Below, piece after piece: positions 46,261 through 55,804 of a stretch of 64,000 nt of DNA. Position 1 is the first letter of the stretch. The number at the start of each line of letters is the position of its first letter. The translations under genes and the position numbers were made by a program. Under the pieces are notes generated by a model. That model was given only the letters and a program-made list of their open reading frames with translations. It did no database searches and was not told where the DNA came from. This DNA comes from Massilia norwichensis (GTDB taxonomy: Bacteria; Pseudomonadota; Gammaproteobacteria; Burkholderiales; Burkholderiaceae_D). Location: the NCBI RefSeq assembly GCF_024753245.1, contig NZ_JANUGX010000006.1, positions 1 through 64,000 of the forward strand, in the 5' to 3' direction.

Positions 46261-47180
46261 ATATCTGGTTCCGCCAACACCGCTTCGCCCTGGGCGCCGC
46301 CTTCGGCCAGCTGCGCAAGGCGCCAGGCAGCTTCCTGTTCAACGTGCTGGTCGTGGCGGTGGCGCTGGCCCTGCCCTTTGCCGGCGTGACCCTGCTCGAC
46401 AACGTGCGTCCGATGTCGGAACAGCTCTCGGTCGATCCCGAGATCAGCCTGTTCATGAAGACCGACGCTCCGCGCGAGCAGGCCCAGGCCCTGGCTCCGC
46501 AGCTGCAGCAGATCCTGGCCTCTAGCCGTGCCAAGGTCAGCTTCATCCCGCGCGAGCAGGCGCTCGAGAACCTCAAGGCGAAGAGCGGCCTGACCGACGT
46601 CATCGAAACCCTGGGCGACAATCCGCTGCCAGACAGCTATGTGATGAAGCTGGAAGGCTTCACCAGCCGCGCTGCCGACGCCGAACGCGTCGACGGCATC
46701 GCCGAGCAGATGCAGGCGCTGCCGGGGGTGGATTCGGTGCAGGTCGACTCGGCCTGGGTCAAGCGCCTCGCCGCCCTGCTGGGCGTGCTGCGCCTGGTGC
46801 TGCTGCTGCTGGCGGTGACGCTGGGCGTGGTCGTGATCGCGGTGGTGTTCAATACCATCCGCCTGCAGGTGCTGACCCAGCGCGACGAGATCGCCGTCTC
46901 CAAACTGCTGGGCGCGACCGACAACTTCATCCACCGTCCGTTCTATTACACGGGCGCCCTGCTCGGCCTGTGCGCCGGCGCGGTGGCGCTGGGTGCGGTG
47001 GCGCTGGCCTTGCGTCCGCTGAATGCGGCCATCGCCGAATTCGCCCGCCTGTACGCGTCCGAGTTCCAGCTGGCCACGCTGCCGCCGCTGGGCCTGGCCG
47101 GGCTGCTGGCCATCAGCGCCGGCCTGGGACTGGTCGGGGCGATGCTGTCGGTGCAGCGGCATTTGGCGCGGCTGAGCTAG
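46257..47180 (+). CDS. ftsX: Cell division membrane protein FtsX
   Basis: FtsX is the membrane partner of FtsE. The 307-residue protein has an N-terminal helix (FLFNVLVVAVALALPFAGVTL) and a periplasmic loop (about residues 50-165). Three more helices follow: LLGVLRLVLLLLAVTLGVVV, the region around ALLGLCAGAVALGAVALAL, and GLAGLLAISAGLGLVGAML. This is the FtsX four-helix topology. Cytoplasmic segment LTQRDEIAVSKLLGATDNFI is the typical coupling region to FtsE. Confidence 0.95.
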   Translation: MNIWFRQHRFALGAAFGQLRKAPGSFLFNVLVVAVALALPFAGVTLLDNVRPMSEQLSVDPEISLFMKTDAPREQAQALAPQLQQILASSRAKVSFIPREQALENLKAKSGLTDVIETLGDNPLPDSYVMKLEGFTSRAADAERVDGIAEQMQALPGVDSVQVDSAWVKRLAALLGVLRLVLLLLAVTLGVVVIAVVFNTIRLQVLTQRDEIAVSKLLGATDNFIHRPFYYTGALLGLCAGAVALGAVALALRPLNAAIAEFARLYASEFQLATLPPLGLAGLLAISAGLGLVGAMLSVQRHLARLS

Positions 47181-47334
47181 TTAAATTTTTGTTATCCCAT
47201 CCGCCGCTGGCCAGAAAAATCCACGGCGGAGACGGGATATACGCCTACAAATGTAAGTGCGCCATTTCACAGACCTCGCTCCACGCAGCGCATAACCTGT
47301 CTTCAAGCGAATTCAAATAGTACGAGCGCCCCGC

Positions 47335-47348
47335 TTGATTTTCATCAA
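47335..47348. promoter_or_regulatory. FNR/ANR-type palindrome
   Basis: TTGAT-TTTC-ATCAA is an exact match to the FNR/ANR consensus half-sites with a four-base centre. It lies about 245 bases before rpoH. A single consensus site can occur by chance, so binding is unproven. Confidence 0.4.
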
Positions 47349-47454
47349 CGGTACCACTCGTACCTGCTCTACAGTGGAATCGGCCCCACAAAAGTGATTC
47401 CCACGAGCAATACTTTAGCAAGACTTAAGGACGTCGTCAGGGATATGGAGGCGG

Positions 47455-47481
47455 CTAGCACTCACCTCAAGAGAGTGCTAA
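47455..47481. promoter_or_regulatory. CIRCE element (HrcA operator) upstream of rpoH
   Basis: CTAGCACTC and GAGTGCTAA are separated by nine bases. This matches the CIRCE consensus TTAGCACTC-N9-GAGTGCTAA except for the first base. It lies about 110 bases before the rpoH start codon. The heat-shock repressor HrcA binds such sites, which would put this sigma32 gene under HrcA. Confidence 0.88.
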
Positions 47482-47591
47482 TATTACGTCTGACCACTGT
47501 CCGCATCCCGTAACAAGCCGTAAAAGTAGCGCCTTCGGGGCACTTTTCCGGGCATATTGACGATGCAGCACAGAACACTCTACGAGGGAAT

Positions 47592-48488
47592 ATGACTATG
47601 TCCGCACAATCCGCATTGGTTCCTGTTGGCAGCCGTGCTCTGGGACTCGGTTTCACCGGCAATCTCGGCAACATCGACGCCTATATCTCGGCCGTCAATC
47701 GCCTGCCGATGCTGTCCCACGAGGAAGAGGTCTCGCTGGCAAAGAGCCTGCAAGAAAAGAACGACCTGGACGCCGCGCAGAAGCTGGTGATGTCGCACCT
47801 GCGCCTGGTGGTCTCGATCGCGCGCGGCTATCTGGGCTACGGTCTCCCGCACGCCGACCTGATCCAGGAAGGCAATATCGGCCTGATGAAAGCAGTCAAG
47901 CGTTTCGATCCGAACCAGGGCGTTCGCCTGGTCTCGTACGCCATGCACTGGATCAAGGCCGAGATGCACGAATACATCCTGAAGAACTGGCGTCTGGTGA
48001 AGGTCGCGACGACCAAGGCCCAGCGCAAGCTGTTCTTCAACCTGCGCAGCAACAAGCAGGGCCTGGACGCCATGTCGCCGCAACAGGTCGACGACCTGGC
48101 CAAGATGCTCGACGTGAAGCGCGAAGAAGTGATCGAGATGGAAACCCGCCTGTCGGGCCGCGACATCGCCCTGGAAGCGCCGACCGACGAGGAAGACGAC
48201 AAGTTCTCGCCGATCGCCTACCTGTCGTCGGACCAGCAGGAGCCGACCAAGGTGCTGGAAGCCAACGACACGGTGCGCCTGCAGTCGGAAGGCCTGGAAA
48301 CGGCCCTGGGCAAGCTGGACCCGCGTTCGCGCCGGATCGTGGAAGCACGCTGGCTGGCCAACGACGACGGCTCGGGCGCGACCCTGCACACGCTGGCCGA
48401 AGAGTTCGGCGTGTCGGCCGAGCGCATCCGTCAGATCGAAACGGCAGCGCTGAAGAAGATGAAAACTGCCCTGGCAGCCTACGTCTAA
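47592..48488 (+). CDS. rpoH: RNA polymerase heat-shock sigma factor RpoH (sigma32)
   Basis: RpoH directs RNA polymerase to chaperone and protease genes under heat stress. The 298-residue protein has region 2 (QKLVMSHLRLVVSIARGYLG, then LIQEGNIGLMKAVKRFDPNQ) and region 2.4 (YAMHWIKAEMHEYILKNW). The RpoH box is TKAQRKLFFNLRSNKQGL, and the region 4 helix-turn-helix is LHTLAEEFGVSAERIRQIE. The start MTMSAQ is preceded by GAGGG. CIRCE lies upstream and an intrinsic terminator follows. Confidence 0.97.
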   Translation: MTMSAQSALVPVGSRALGLGFTGNLGNIDAYISAVNRLPMLSHEEEVSLAKSLQEKNDLDAAQKLVMSHLRLVVSIARGYLGYGLPHADLIQEGNIGLMKAVKRFDPNQGVRLVSYAMHWIKAEMHEYILKNWRLVKVATTKAQRKLFFNLRSNKQGLDAMSPQQVDDLAKMLDVKREEVIEMETRLSGRDIALEAPTDEEDDKFSPIAYLSSDQQEPTKVLEANDTVRLQSEGLETALGKLDPRSRRIVEARWLANDDGSGATLHTLAEEFGVSAERIRQIETAALKKMKTALAAYV

Positions 48489-48508
48489 GCGGTCTCCGCT
48501 CGAAAAGC

Positions 48509-48535
48509 AAAGGCACCCTCGGGTGCCTTTTGTTT
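48509..48535 (+). terminator. Terminator of rpoH
   Basis: AAAGGCACCC and GGGTGCCTTTT form a 10-bp stem with a two-base centre, followed by TGTTTT, about 20 bases after the rpoH stop. Confidence 0.88.
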
Positions 48536-48541
48536 TGCCTC

Positions 48542-48615
48542 AAACCGGGGTCAGACACCGATTTTTGGAAAGATCCCCACGGCTATTGCCAAAAATCGGT
48601 GTCTGACCCCGGTTT
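48542..48615. repeat. Palindromic repeat, family B, copy 2
   Basis: Arms AAACCGGGGTCAGACACCGA (then TTTTTGG) and the reverse complement flank a 15-base centre. It is the same element as at 6208-6282. It sits between the rpoH terminator and the end of the convergent hydrolase gene, where it could also stop transcription. Confidence 0.88.
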
Positions 48616-48618
48616 GCG

Positions 48619-49503
48619 TTAGCTCAGCTTTTCTTTGAAGAAGGCCACTGTTCTGCCCCAGGCCAGCTTGGCCGCCGCCTCGTCGTAGCGCGGTGTGGTG
48701 TCGTTGTTGAAGCCGTGCTCGGCGCCGGCGTAGACGAAGTGCTGGTAGTTCACCTTGTTGGCCTGCAGCGCAGCCTCGTAGGCGGGCCAGCCGGCCAGGA
48801 TGCGTTCGTCCTTGCCGGCGTCGTGGATCATCAGGGGCGCGCGGATCCGTGCCACGTCGGCGGCCGCCGGCTGCGCGCCGTAGAAAGGCACGGCCGCCGC
48901 CAGCTCGGGGATCTGCGTGGCCAGGTAGTTGGCGATGCCGCCGCCGTAGCAGAAGCCGACCACGCCTACCTTGCCCGTCCCCTGCGCCAGCCCCGCCAGC
49001 GCGTGCCAGGCGGCGACGAAGTCGGCCCGGGTTTTCACCTGGTCCAGCTTGGGGAACAGCGCGCGCGCCTTGTCCTCGTCGCCGGGATAGCCGCCCAGCG
49101 GGAACAGCGCGTCCGGCGCATAGGCGATGAAGCCTTCCAGCGCCAGGCGGCGCGCGATGTCTTCGATATGCGGGTTCAGGCCGCGGTTCTCGTGCACCAC
49201 CAGGATCAGCGGCAGCTTGCCCTTGGCATTGGCCGGCATCGCCAGGTAGCCGCGCACCTTCCCGTAGCCCTGCGGCGATGGAAATTCCTGGTAGCTGGTC
49301 TTCAGGCGCGCGTCGGCAGGTGCGACCAGCGGCGCCGCGAAGGATGGCGACAGCTGCGCCAGCAAGGTGGCCGCCGTGGCCCCGCCCACCGCATAGCGCC
49401 CCGCCCGCGCGAGGAAATCGCGGCGCGACAGGCGCCCGTGCACATAACCGTCGAAGAGTTTCAGTACTTCGGGATCGAAATCCGTGGCAGTTAAACGCGT
49501 CAT
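48619..49503 (-). CDS. Dienelactone hydrolase-family protein, Tat-exported
   Basis: The 294-residue alpha/beta hydrolase carries a twin-arginine signal (RLSRRDFLARAGRYAVGG, about residues 24-41), so it should be exported folded to the periplasm. Residues about 70-290 form a dienelactone hydrolase fold. The nucleophile elbow GFCYGGG has Cys in place of Ser, as in the family. ILVVHENRGLNPHIEDIARR, the acid region HDAGKDERILAG and the histidine in AEHGFNNDT complete the triad. The substrate is unknown; family members open lactones or act on esters. It is divergent from the serralysin gene. Confidence 0.9.
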   Translation of the reverse strand: MTRLTATDFDPEVLKLFDGYVHGRLSRRDFLARAGRYAVGGATAATLLAQLSPSFAAPLVAPADARLKTSYQEFPSPQGYGKVRGYLAMPANAKGKLPLILVVHENRGLNPHIEDIARRLALEGFIAYAPDALFPLGGYPGDEDKARALFPKLDQVKTRADFVAAWHALAGLAQGTGKVGVVGFCYGGGIANYLATQIPELAAAVPFYGAQPAAADVARIRAPLMIHDAGKDERILAGWPAYEAALQANKVNYQHFVYAGAEHGFNNDTTPRYDEAAAKLAWGRTVAFFKEKLS

Positions 49504-49568
49504 GCTGGTCTCCCTGGTTGTTCATAATCTAAGGACATCGCTCTCTATCGTACACCTGGACGGGCGGC

Positions 49569-49590
49569 TGTGACATTTCACGGATTTCTC
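49569..49590 (+). promoter_or_regulatory. Shared upstream motif, copy 1
   Basis: TGTGACATTTCACGGATTTC lies 68 bases before the serralysin start. A near-identical sequence lies 78 bases before the DUF4139 gene (62045-62068). It may contain a shared promoter or operator; which factor reads it is unknown. Confidence 0.3.
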
Positions 49591-49636
49591 GGGTGCAAAT
49601 AAAGGTATCGTGGCGTTTTCCCAGCAAGGAGAGACC

Positions 49637-51550
49637 GTGGCCACCACCGCAAACCCGAATTCGCTGCGCATCGACGGTACCCCGGGCGACGACGGCCTGC
49701 TCGGCACCCCGGCCGATGAAGACATCCACGGCGGCGCCGGCAACGACGACCTCGTCGGCAAGGGCGGCAACGACCTGCTCGACGGGGGGCCGGGCGACGA
49801 CTACCTGATCGGCGACAGCGGCAACGATACCCTGCTGGGCGGCGACGGCGACGATTTCCTGGCCGGTCAGGGCGGCAACGACAGCCTCGACGGCGGCACC
49901 GGCCTGAACGTCCTGTTCGGCGGCGATGGCGACGACCACTACGAGATCCACAGCCTCACCGACCTGATCATCGATACCGGCGGCCACGACAGCGGCACGG
50001 TCTCGGTGGACTGGTACAAGACCGACCCGACCGTCGAAGACTGGAGCTGGGCGCCCGGCGTGCAGAAGCTGCCCTACTGGATCGATGCGCTGGTGTATGA
50101 CGGCGTGCCTTTCATCGGCGCGGCGCTGGATGGCGCGCACACCATCTACTACGCGTTCGCGCAGACGCCGCCGAGCTTTTTCAATGACGAGGACAAGAAC
50201 GGCTTCAAGGCCTTCAACGCCGCCCAGATCGGCTATACCAGGACCGTCCTGGCCTACATGGAAACCGTCCTGAACCTGCATTTCGTCGAGACCACCGACA
50301 CCGAAGGCGACAGCACCATTGTCTTCGCCAACAACAAGCAGGAGGATTCGGCCGGCTATGGCTACGCGCTGCAGCCGACCGGCGGCAGCGCCCGCGTGCT
50401 GGTCGACATCACCCTGCAGACGCAATCGCCCATGTTCGACAGCGGCGCCGAACTCATGCGCGTGCTCGCCCACGAGATCGGCCATGCGCTGGGCCTGAAG
50501 CATCCCTTCGGCCACGACGATGCGCTCGGCAACGCCGGCATCGGTCCCTTCCTGCCGGCCGCCGAAGACAATGTGCTCTACTCGATCATGAGCTACACCG
50601 GCATCGAGCCCCATCCGGGCCAGTTCAGCCCACTCGACATCGCGGCCCTGCAGTACGTCTACGGCCCCGCCGGCGGCTACCGCGCCGAGGACACGCGCTA
50701 CACGATCGGCCGCGACTACATGATGATCGGCGACGGCGGCGGCAACGACACCCTCGACGGCGCAGCCCAGACCCGGGACCTGACGCTGTTCCTGGAAGCC
50801 GGCTACTGGAGCTACGTGGGCGCGAAAGCCGCCACCATCACCGCGCACGGCCAGATCACGATCGACCTCGGCACGGTGATCGAGAACGCGATCGGCGGCG
50901 CCGGCAATGACCTCATCGTCGGCAATGCGGTGGCCAACAGCATCAGCGGCGGCGGCGGCAACGACCTGCTGCGCGGCGGCGGCGGCGACGACCGGCTCGA
51001 CGGCGGCGCCGGACGCGATACGGCCGCCTACGATGGCGCGCGGGCCGGCTACACGGTCACGCGCACCGATACCGGCCTGCGCGTGACCGACCGCAGCGGC
51101 GTCGAAGGCAGCGACAGCCTGGCCGGCATCGAGCGCCTGCTGTTCGCCGACGGCGCGCTGGCCTTCGACGTCGACGGCGTCGCCGGCAAGGCCTACCAGC
51201 TGTACGCGGCCGCCTTCGACCGCGTGCCCGACCTGGGCGGCCTGGGCTTCTGGCTGGGCGCGATGGACGGCGGCACCTCGCTGACCGACGTGGCGACGGA
51301 GTTCACCAAATCCAAGGAATTCACCAGCATGTACGGCGCTACCCGCAGCGCCGAGGATTTCCTGACCAAGGTGTACCAGCACGTGCTGCACCGTGCGCCC
51401 GACCCCGCCGGCTACGACTACTGGCTGCAGGTCATGAAGAGCGGCGCCACCGAAGGCCAGGTGCTGGCGGCGGTCAGCGAGGACTTCGAAAACCACAACC
51501 TGCTGATCGGCCAGATGCAGGACGGGATCGCCTACAAGCCTTACGTCTGA
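49637..51550 (+). CDS. RTX serralysin-like metalloprotease with DUF4214 tail
   Basis: The 637-residue protein starts at a GTG with AAGGAG five bases upstream and lacks a Sec signal, as expected for type I secretion. Calcium-binding RTX nonapeptides of the GGxGxDxLx type occur at the N-terminus (about residues 12-100; GGAGNDDLVGKGGNDLLDGG is an example). A metzincin protease domain follows, with HEIGHALGLKHPFGH at about 279 and Met-turn YSIMSYTG. More RTX repeats occur around GGAGNDLIVGN and GGGGDDRLDGGAGRD. The C-terminal DUF4214 domain (about 515-630) contains LYAAAFDRVPDLGGLGFWLG and VYQHVLHRAPDPAGYDYWL. RTX repeats in front of the catalytic domain are unusual, since serralysins normally have them only after it. 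No ABC exporter genes are adjacent. Confidence 0.9.
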   Translation: MATTANPNSLRIDGTPGDDGLLGTPADEDIHGGAGNDDLVGKGGNDLLDGGPGDDYLIGDSGNDTLLGGDGDDFLAGQGGNDSLDGGTGLNVLFGGDGDDHYEIHSLTDLIIDTGGHDSGTVSVDWYKTDPTVEDWSWAPGVQKLPYWIDALVYDGVPFIGAALDGAHTIYYAFAQTPPSFFNDEDKNGFKAFNAAQIGYTRTVLAYMETVLNLHFVETTDTEGDSTIVFANNKQEDSAGYGYALQPTGGSARVLVDITLQTQSPMFDSGAELMRVLAHEIGHALGLKHPFGHDDALGNAGIGPFLPAAEDNVLYSIMSYTGIEPHPGQFSPLDIAALQYVYGPAGGYRAEDTRYTIGRDYMMIGDGGGNDTLDGAAQTRDLTLFLEAGYWSYVGAKAATITAHGQITIDLGTVIENAIGGAGNDLIVGNAVANSISGGGGNDLLRGGGGDDRLDGGAGRDTAAYDGARAGYTVTRTDTGLRVTDRSGVEGSDSLAGIERLLFADGALAFDVDGVAGKAYQLYAAAFDRVPDLGGLGFWLGAMDGGTSLTDVATEFTKSKEFTSMYGATRSAEDFLTKVYQHVLHRAPDPAGYDYWLQVMKSGATEGQVLAAVSEDFENHNLLIGQMQDGIAYKPYV

Positions 51551-51576
51551 ACGGGCGCGCGGACGGGCGCCGTCCC

Positions 51577-52050
51577 TCAGTTCTTGTCCTTGCTCCTGCG
51601 CCGCAGCAGCGACAGGATCACGAACGCGAACACGGCGCTGACCACTGCCGTGGTCTCCCGCCCCATCCCGGCGGCCACGCCGATGGCGGCTGTCAGCCAC
51701 ACGCTGGCGGCCGTGGTCAGGCCCTGGATGGCGTTGCGCTCGCGCAGCTTGAGGATGGCGCCGGCCCCGAGAAAGCCGATCCCCGCCGTCACGCCCTGCA
51801 GCACGCGCGACAGGTCTTCGACCTGCATGCCGGCCTGCAGCGGGATCAGGACGAAGATCGCCGAGCCCAGCGCCACCAGCATGTGCGTGCGCTGCCCCGC
51901 CGAGGCGCCGATCGATTCGCGCTCGTAGCCCAGCAGGCCGCCGAGCGCCACGGCCACGATCAGGCGCACCACCACGCGCGTGATGTCGTTGGCGTCACCC
52001 AGGTCCGAGAATTCCTGCTGTATCGTGATCCAGCTTTGCTCCCACCACAC
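51577..52050 (-). CDS. MgtC/SapB-family membrane protein
   Basis: The 157-residue protein has the MgtC/SapB domain: VVVRLIVAVALGGLLGYERE, then SAGQRTHMLVALGSAIFVLI and GVTAGIGFLGAGAILKLRER. Four to five membrane helices are predicted, and it ends in a basic tail (LLRRRSKDKN). MgtC proteins affect magnesium homeostasis and, in pathogens, survival in macrophages by acting on F-type ATPase; that role is not shown here. The GTG at 52050 lies after a GGGAGG; the frame is also open to an ATG at 52083, but that version would place the ribosome site inside the gene. Confidence 0.9.
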   Translation of the reverse strand: MWWEQSWITIQQEFSDLGDANDITRVVVRLIVAVALGGLLGYERESIGASAGQRTHMLVALGSAIFVLIPLQAGMQVEDLSRVLQGVTAGIGFLGAGAILKLRERNAIQGLTTAASVWLTAAIGVAAGMGRETTAVVSAVFAFVILSLLRRRSKDKN

Positions 52051-52153
52051 GTTTCCTGCCTCCCTTGGTCTGGAAGACATCATGCCAGCTCCGGCTCATC
52101 GGTGGCGCGCAGGCGAGGAATGTGATTACAATGCTCTTTTATTTGAGGGGAAC

Positions 52154-52408
52154 ATGATGTCGCCGCTGGAAAAGAAGCCCATGTTTATTCTGGTGGTCAG
52201 TCTGTTGACCAGCGCCACGACGCTCTATCTGTTGGATGCGGCAGGCCTGCCGTCGCCGGGCGCGTTGCGGCCCGCGCAATGGGTCATCTATTTGTTCTGT
52301 TTCTTCGGCATCTGGCGCAGCTACTCGTTCCTGGGCTGGCTGGCGGCCTTGTACGTCGCTCCATCGCTCGTCACCCGGCCCCAGCCCACCGATCGCCCAT
52401 CAGTGTAG
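52154..52408 (+). CDS. Small two-helix membrane protein
   Basis: The 84-residue product starts at an ATG with GAGGGG upstream. Two predicted membrane helices (MFILVVSLLTSATTLYLLDA and WVIYLFCFFGIWRSYSFLGW, running into LAALYVAPSLV) are joined by a short polar loop. I recognise no family. It is divergent from mgtC and its end overlaps the DUF2141 gene tail by nine bases in convergent orientation. A real gene is likely because of the start site and codon use. Confidence 0.68.
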   Translation: MMSPLEKKPMFILVVSLLTSATTLYLLDAAGLPSPGALRPAQWVIYLFCFFGIWRSYSFLGWLAALYVAPSLVTRPQPTDRPSV

Positions 52409-52825
52409 CCTGATCTTCGCCACCGTCGGCTCGTCGCCGACCTCGATCTTCGCATCGTCGAAGCCGGGCGGCCCGAACTTGCTGGCCGCATCGCGGCTGA
52501 AGCCGTAGTTCTCCTTCGGGATGCCGAGCAGGTTGCGGTCGAGCTCACCATTGCCGTTCTCGTCCTGGTAGGCCAGCACGGCCCAGGTGCCCTTGGGGAC
52601 GTTCGGCACCAGGATCACGTTCTCGCCGTCGCGCGCGGGCGCCGATGCGGAATAGGCGCACTGCTTGAGGAAGCGCTCGCGGTCGCAGACGGCGACCTTG
52701 ACGCTGCCCTTGCCGCCAGCGACCTCGGTGACGCGGACTTCGACGGTGGCGGCCGATGCGGTGGCCGAAGCAGCGGCGGCGGCCAGCAGCAGGCCGCCGG
52801 CCAACAAGTGGGTGAATCGGGTCAT
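52400..52825 (-). CDS. DUF2141 exported protein
   Basis: The 141-residue protein has a signal peptide (HLLAGGLLLAAAAASATASA) and a DUF2141 beta-sandwich domain. Typical motifs are GSVKVAVCDRERFL, VPKGTWAVLAYQDENGNGEL and GIPKENYGFSRDA. The family's biochemical role is unknown to me. Members are often found near carotenoid genes, and here it is divergent from crtZ with a 33-base gap between starts, so they may share regulation. The cysteine pair may form a disulfide. Confidence 0.88.
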   Translation of the reverse strand: MTRFTHLLAGGLLLAAAAASATASAATVEVRVTEVAGGKGSVKVAVCDRERFLKQCAYSASAPARDGENVILVPNVPKGTWAVLAYQDENGNGELDRNLLGIPKENYGFSRDAASKFGPPGFDDAKIEVGDEPTVAKIRLH

Positions 52826-52858
52826 GCGTGTCCTTTCGCTTATGGTAGTCTGTCCGGC

Positions 52859-53416
52859 ATGTTCAACGCCTTCATTCTCATCCTTACCGTGGTCCTGATG
52901 GAAGTGTTTTCCATCGTCGCGCACAAGTACGTCATGCACGGTTTCGGCTGGGCCTGGCACCGCTCGCACCACGAGCCGCGCACCGGCTGGTTCGAGAAGA
53001 ACGACCTGTACGCGGTCGTGTTCGCCGGCGTGGCCATCGCCCTGATCTACGCCGGCGCCACCCTGGGCCACCATCCGCTGGAATGGATAGGCGCCGGCAT
53101 GACGGCCTACGGTTTGCTCTACTTCGTGGCGCATGACGGCCTGGTGCACCAGCGCTGGCCCTTCCGCTACGTGCCGCGCAGCGGCTACCTGAAGCGCCTG
53201 TACCAGGCCCATCGCATGCACCACGCCGTGGCCGGCAAGGATGGCGCGGTGTCCTTCGGCTTCCTGTATGCGCCGCCGGTCCACGTCCTCAAGCAGGCTT
53301 TGCATGAGCTGCATCAGGGGCCGCTTCGCCGGCAGCACCCGGACGCTGCCACAGGCCGGCCGGACGCGGTCGCCTCACGGTCGAACCCGCAGTCGAACCC
53401 GCAAGACGCGAACTGA
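52859..53416 (+). CDS. crtZ: Beta-carotene hydroxylase CrtZ
   Basis: CrtZ adds hydroxyl groups to both beta rings, giving zeaxanthin from beta-carotene. The 185-residue membrane diiron enzyme has the histidine clusters HKYVMHG, HRSHHEP, HDGLVHQ and HRMHHAV, and several membrane helices. The core ends near HELHQGPLRR; the last 30 or so residues (DAATGRPDAVASRSNPQSNP) look non-conserved. This tail overlaps the 3' end of crtB on the other strand by 128 bases. Start ATG at 52859 gives MFNAFILILTVVLMEVFSIV. Confidence 0.95.
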   Translation: MFNAFILILTVVLMEVFSIVAHKYVMHGFGWAWHRSHHEPRTGWFEKNDLYAVVFAGVAIALIYAGATLGHHPLEWIGAGMTAYGLLYFVAHDGLVHQRWPFRYVPRSGYLKRLYQAHRMHHAVAGKDGAVSFGFLYAPPVHVLKQALHELHQGPLRRQHPDAATGRPDAVASRSNPQSNPQDAN

Positions 53417-54289
53417 GCGCCTGCACGCCCCCTTCCGCCAGCAGGCGCAGCTTGGTCGCCTTCGAGGTCCCTGCGCGCTCGTCCCAGGCCCGTGCGCCGC
53501 GGCGCTTGACCACCACGCCGATCTGCCGGTAGACCTTGCGCGCAGTGGCGATCGCCCAGGCCGAGCGCAGGGGCAGATCCGCGATCCCGGCCAGGGCCGA
53601 GTCGTAATAGGGTTCGGCATGGTCGACCAGGCGCGCCGCCACCCTGGCCAGCGCCGCCCGGTGCTGCGGCAACGCGACTTCATCCGGCGGTATGCCGGCC
53701 TCGCGCAGCCACTGGGCCGGCACGTAGCAGCGGTGTACGTGCGCGTCCTCGACGATATCGCGGGCGATGTTGGTCAGCTGGAAGGCCAGGCCCAGGTCGC
53801 AGGCGCGGTCGAGCACGCGCGGATCCTTCACCCCCATGATCGACGCCATCATCAGGCCGACCACGCCGGCCACGTGGTAGCAATAGCGCAGCGTGTCCTC
53901 GATGGTCTCGTAGCGCGCCCCCTCGACATCCATTGCGAAGCCGGCCAGGTGGTCGAAGGCGAAACGCTGCGGCATCTGATGGCGCAGCGCGACTTCCTGG
54001 AAGGCGGCAAAGGCCGGGTCCCGCATCGCTTCGCCGGCGTAGGCGCGGCGGGTCAGCTCGCGCAGTTCGGCCAGCCGCGGGGCGGCATCGAACTGCTCGC
54101 GCGGCGCGGCGTTGAAGCCCAGCTCCTGGCCATCGACCACGTCGTCGCAATGGCGGCACCAGGCATACAGCATCAGCACGCTGCGCCGGGTGGCGGGGTC
54201 GAACAGCCTGGCGGCAGCGGCAAAGCTCTTCGACCCGACGGCGATGGTTTCGGTCGCGTGATTCAGCAATGCTGCATCCGACTGCGCGC

Positions 54290-54293
<4 letters not shown>
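53289..54293 (-). CDS. crtB: Phytoene synthase CrtB
   Basis: CrtB condenses two GGPP into phytoene. The 334-residue protein starts DAALLNHATETIAVGSKSFA and carries both aspartate motifs: YAWCRHCDDVVDG (about residue 43) and LAFQLTNIARDIVEDAHVHR (about 168). The latter runs into CYVPAQWLREAG. The conserved domain ends near KATKLRLLAEGGVQALSSR; the following roughly 45 residues are Ala/Pro/Arg-rich and overlap crtZ. It overlaps crtI by four bases (ATGA). Confidence 0.95.

Positions 54294-55800
<1,507 letters not shown>

Positions 55801-55804
<4 letters not shown>

Larger units (their letters stand above)
47181..47591. other. Regulatory intergenic region upstream of rpoH
   Basis: The 411-base gap holds no gene. 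An imperfect inverted repeat (ATCCC...CCGCCG facing CGGCGG...GGGAT, 47194-47238) follows ftsX and could be a transcript-end hairpin, though it lacks a T run. Further on are the FNR-type palindrome (47335-47348) and the CIRCE element (47455-47481). No sigma70 box pair was clear; heat-shock genes often have several weak promoters. Confidence 0.6.
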
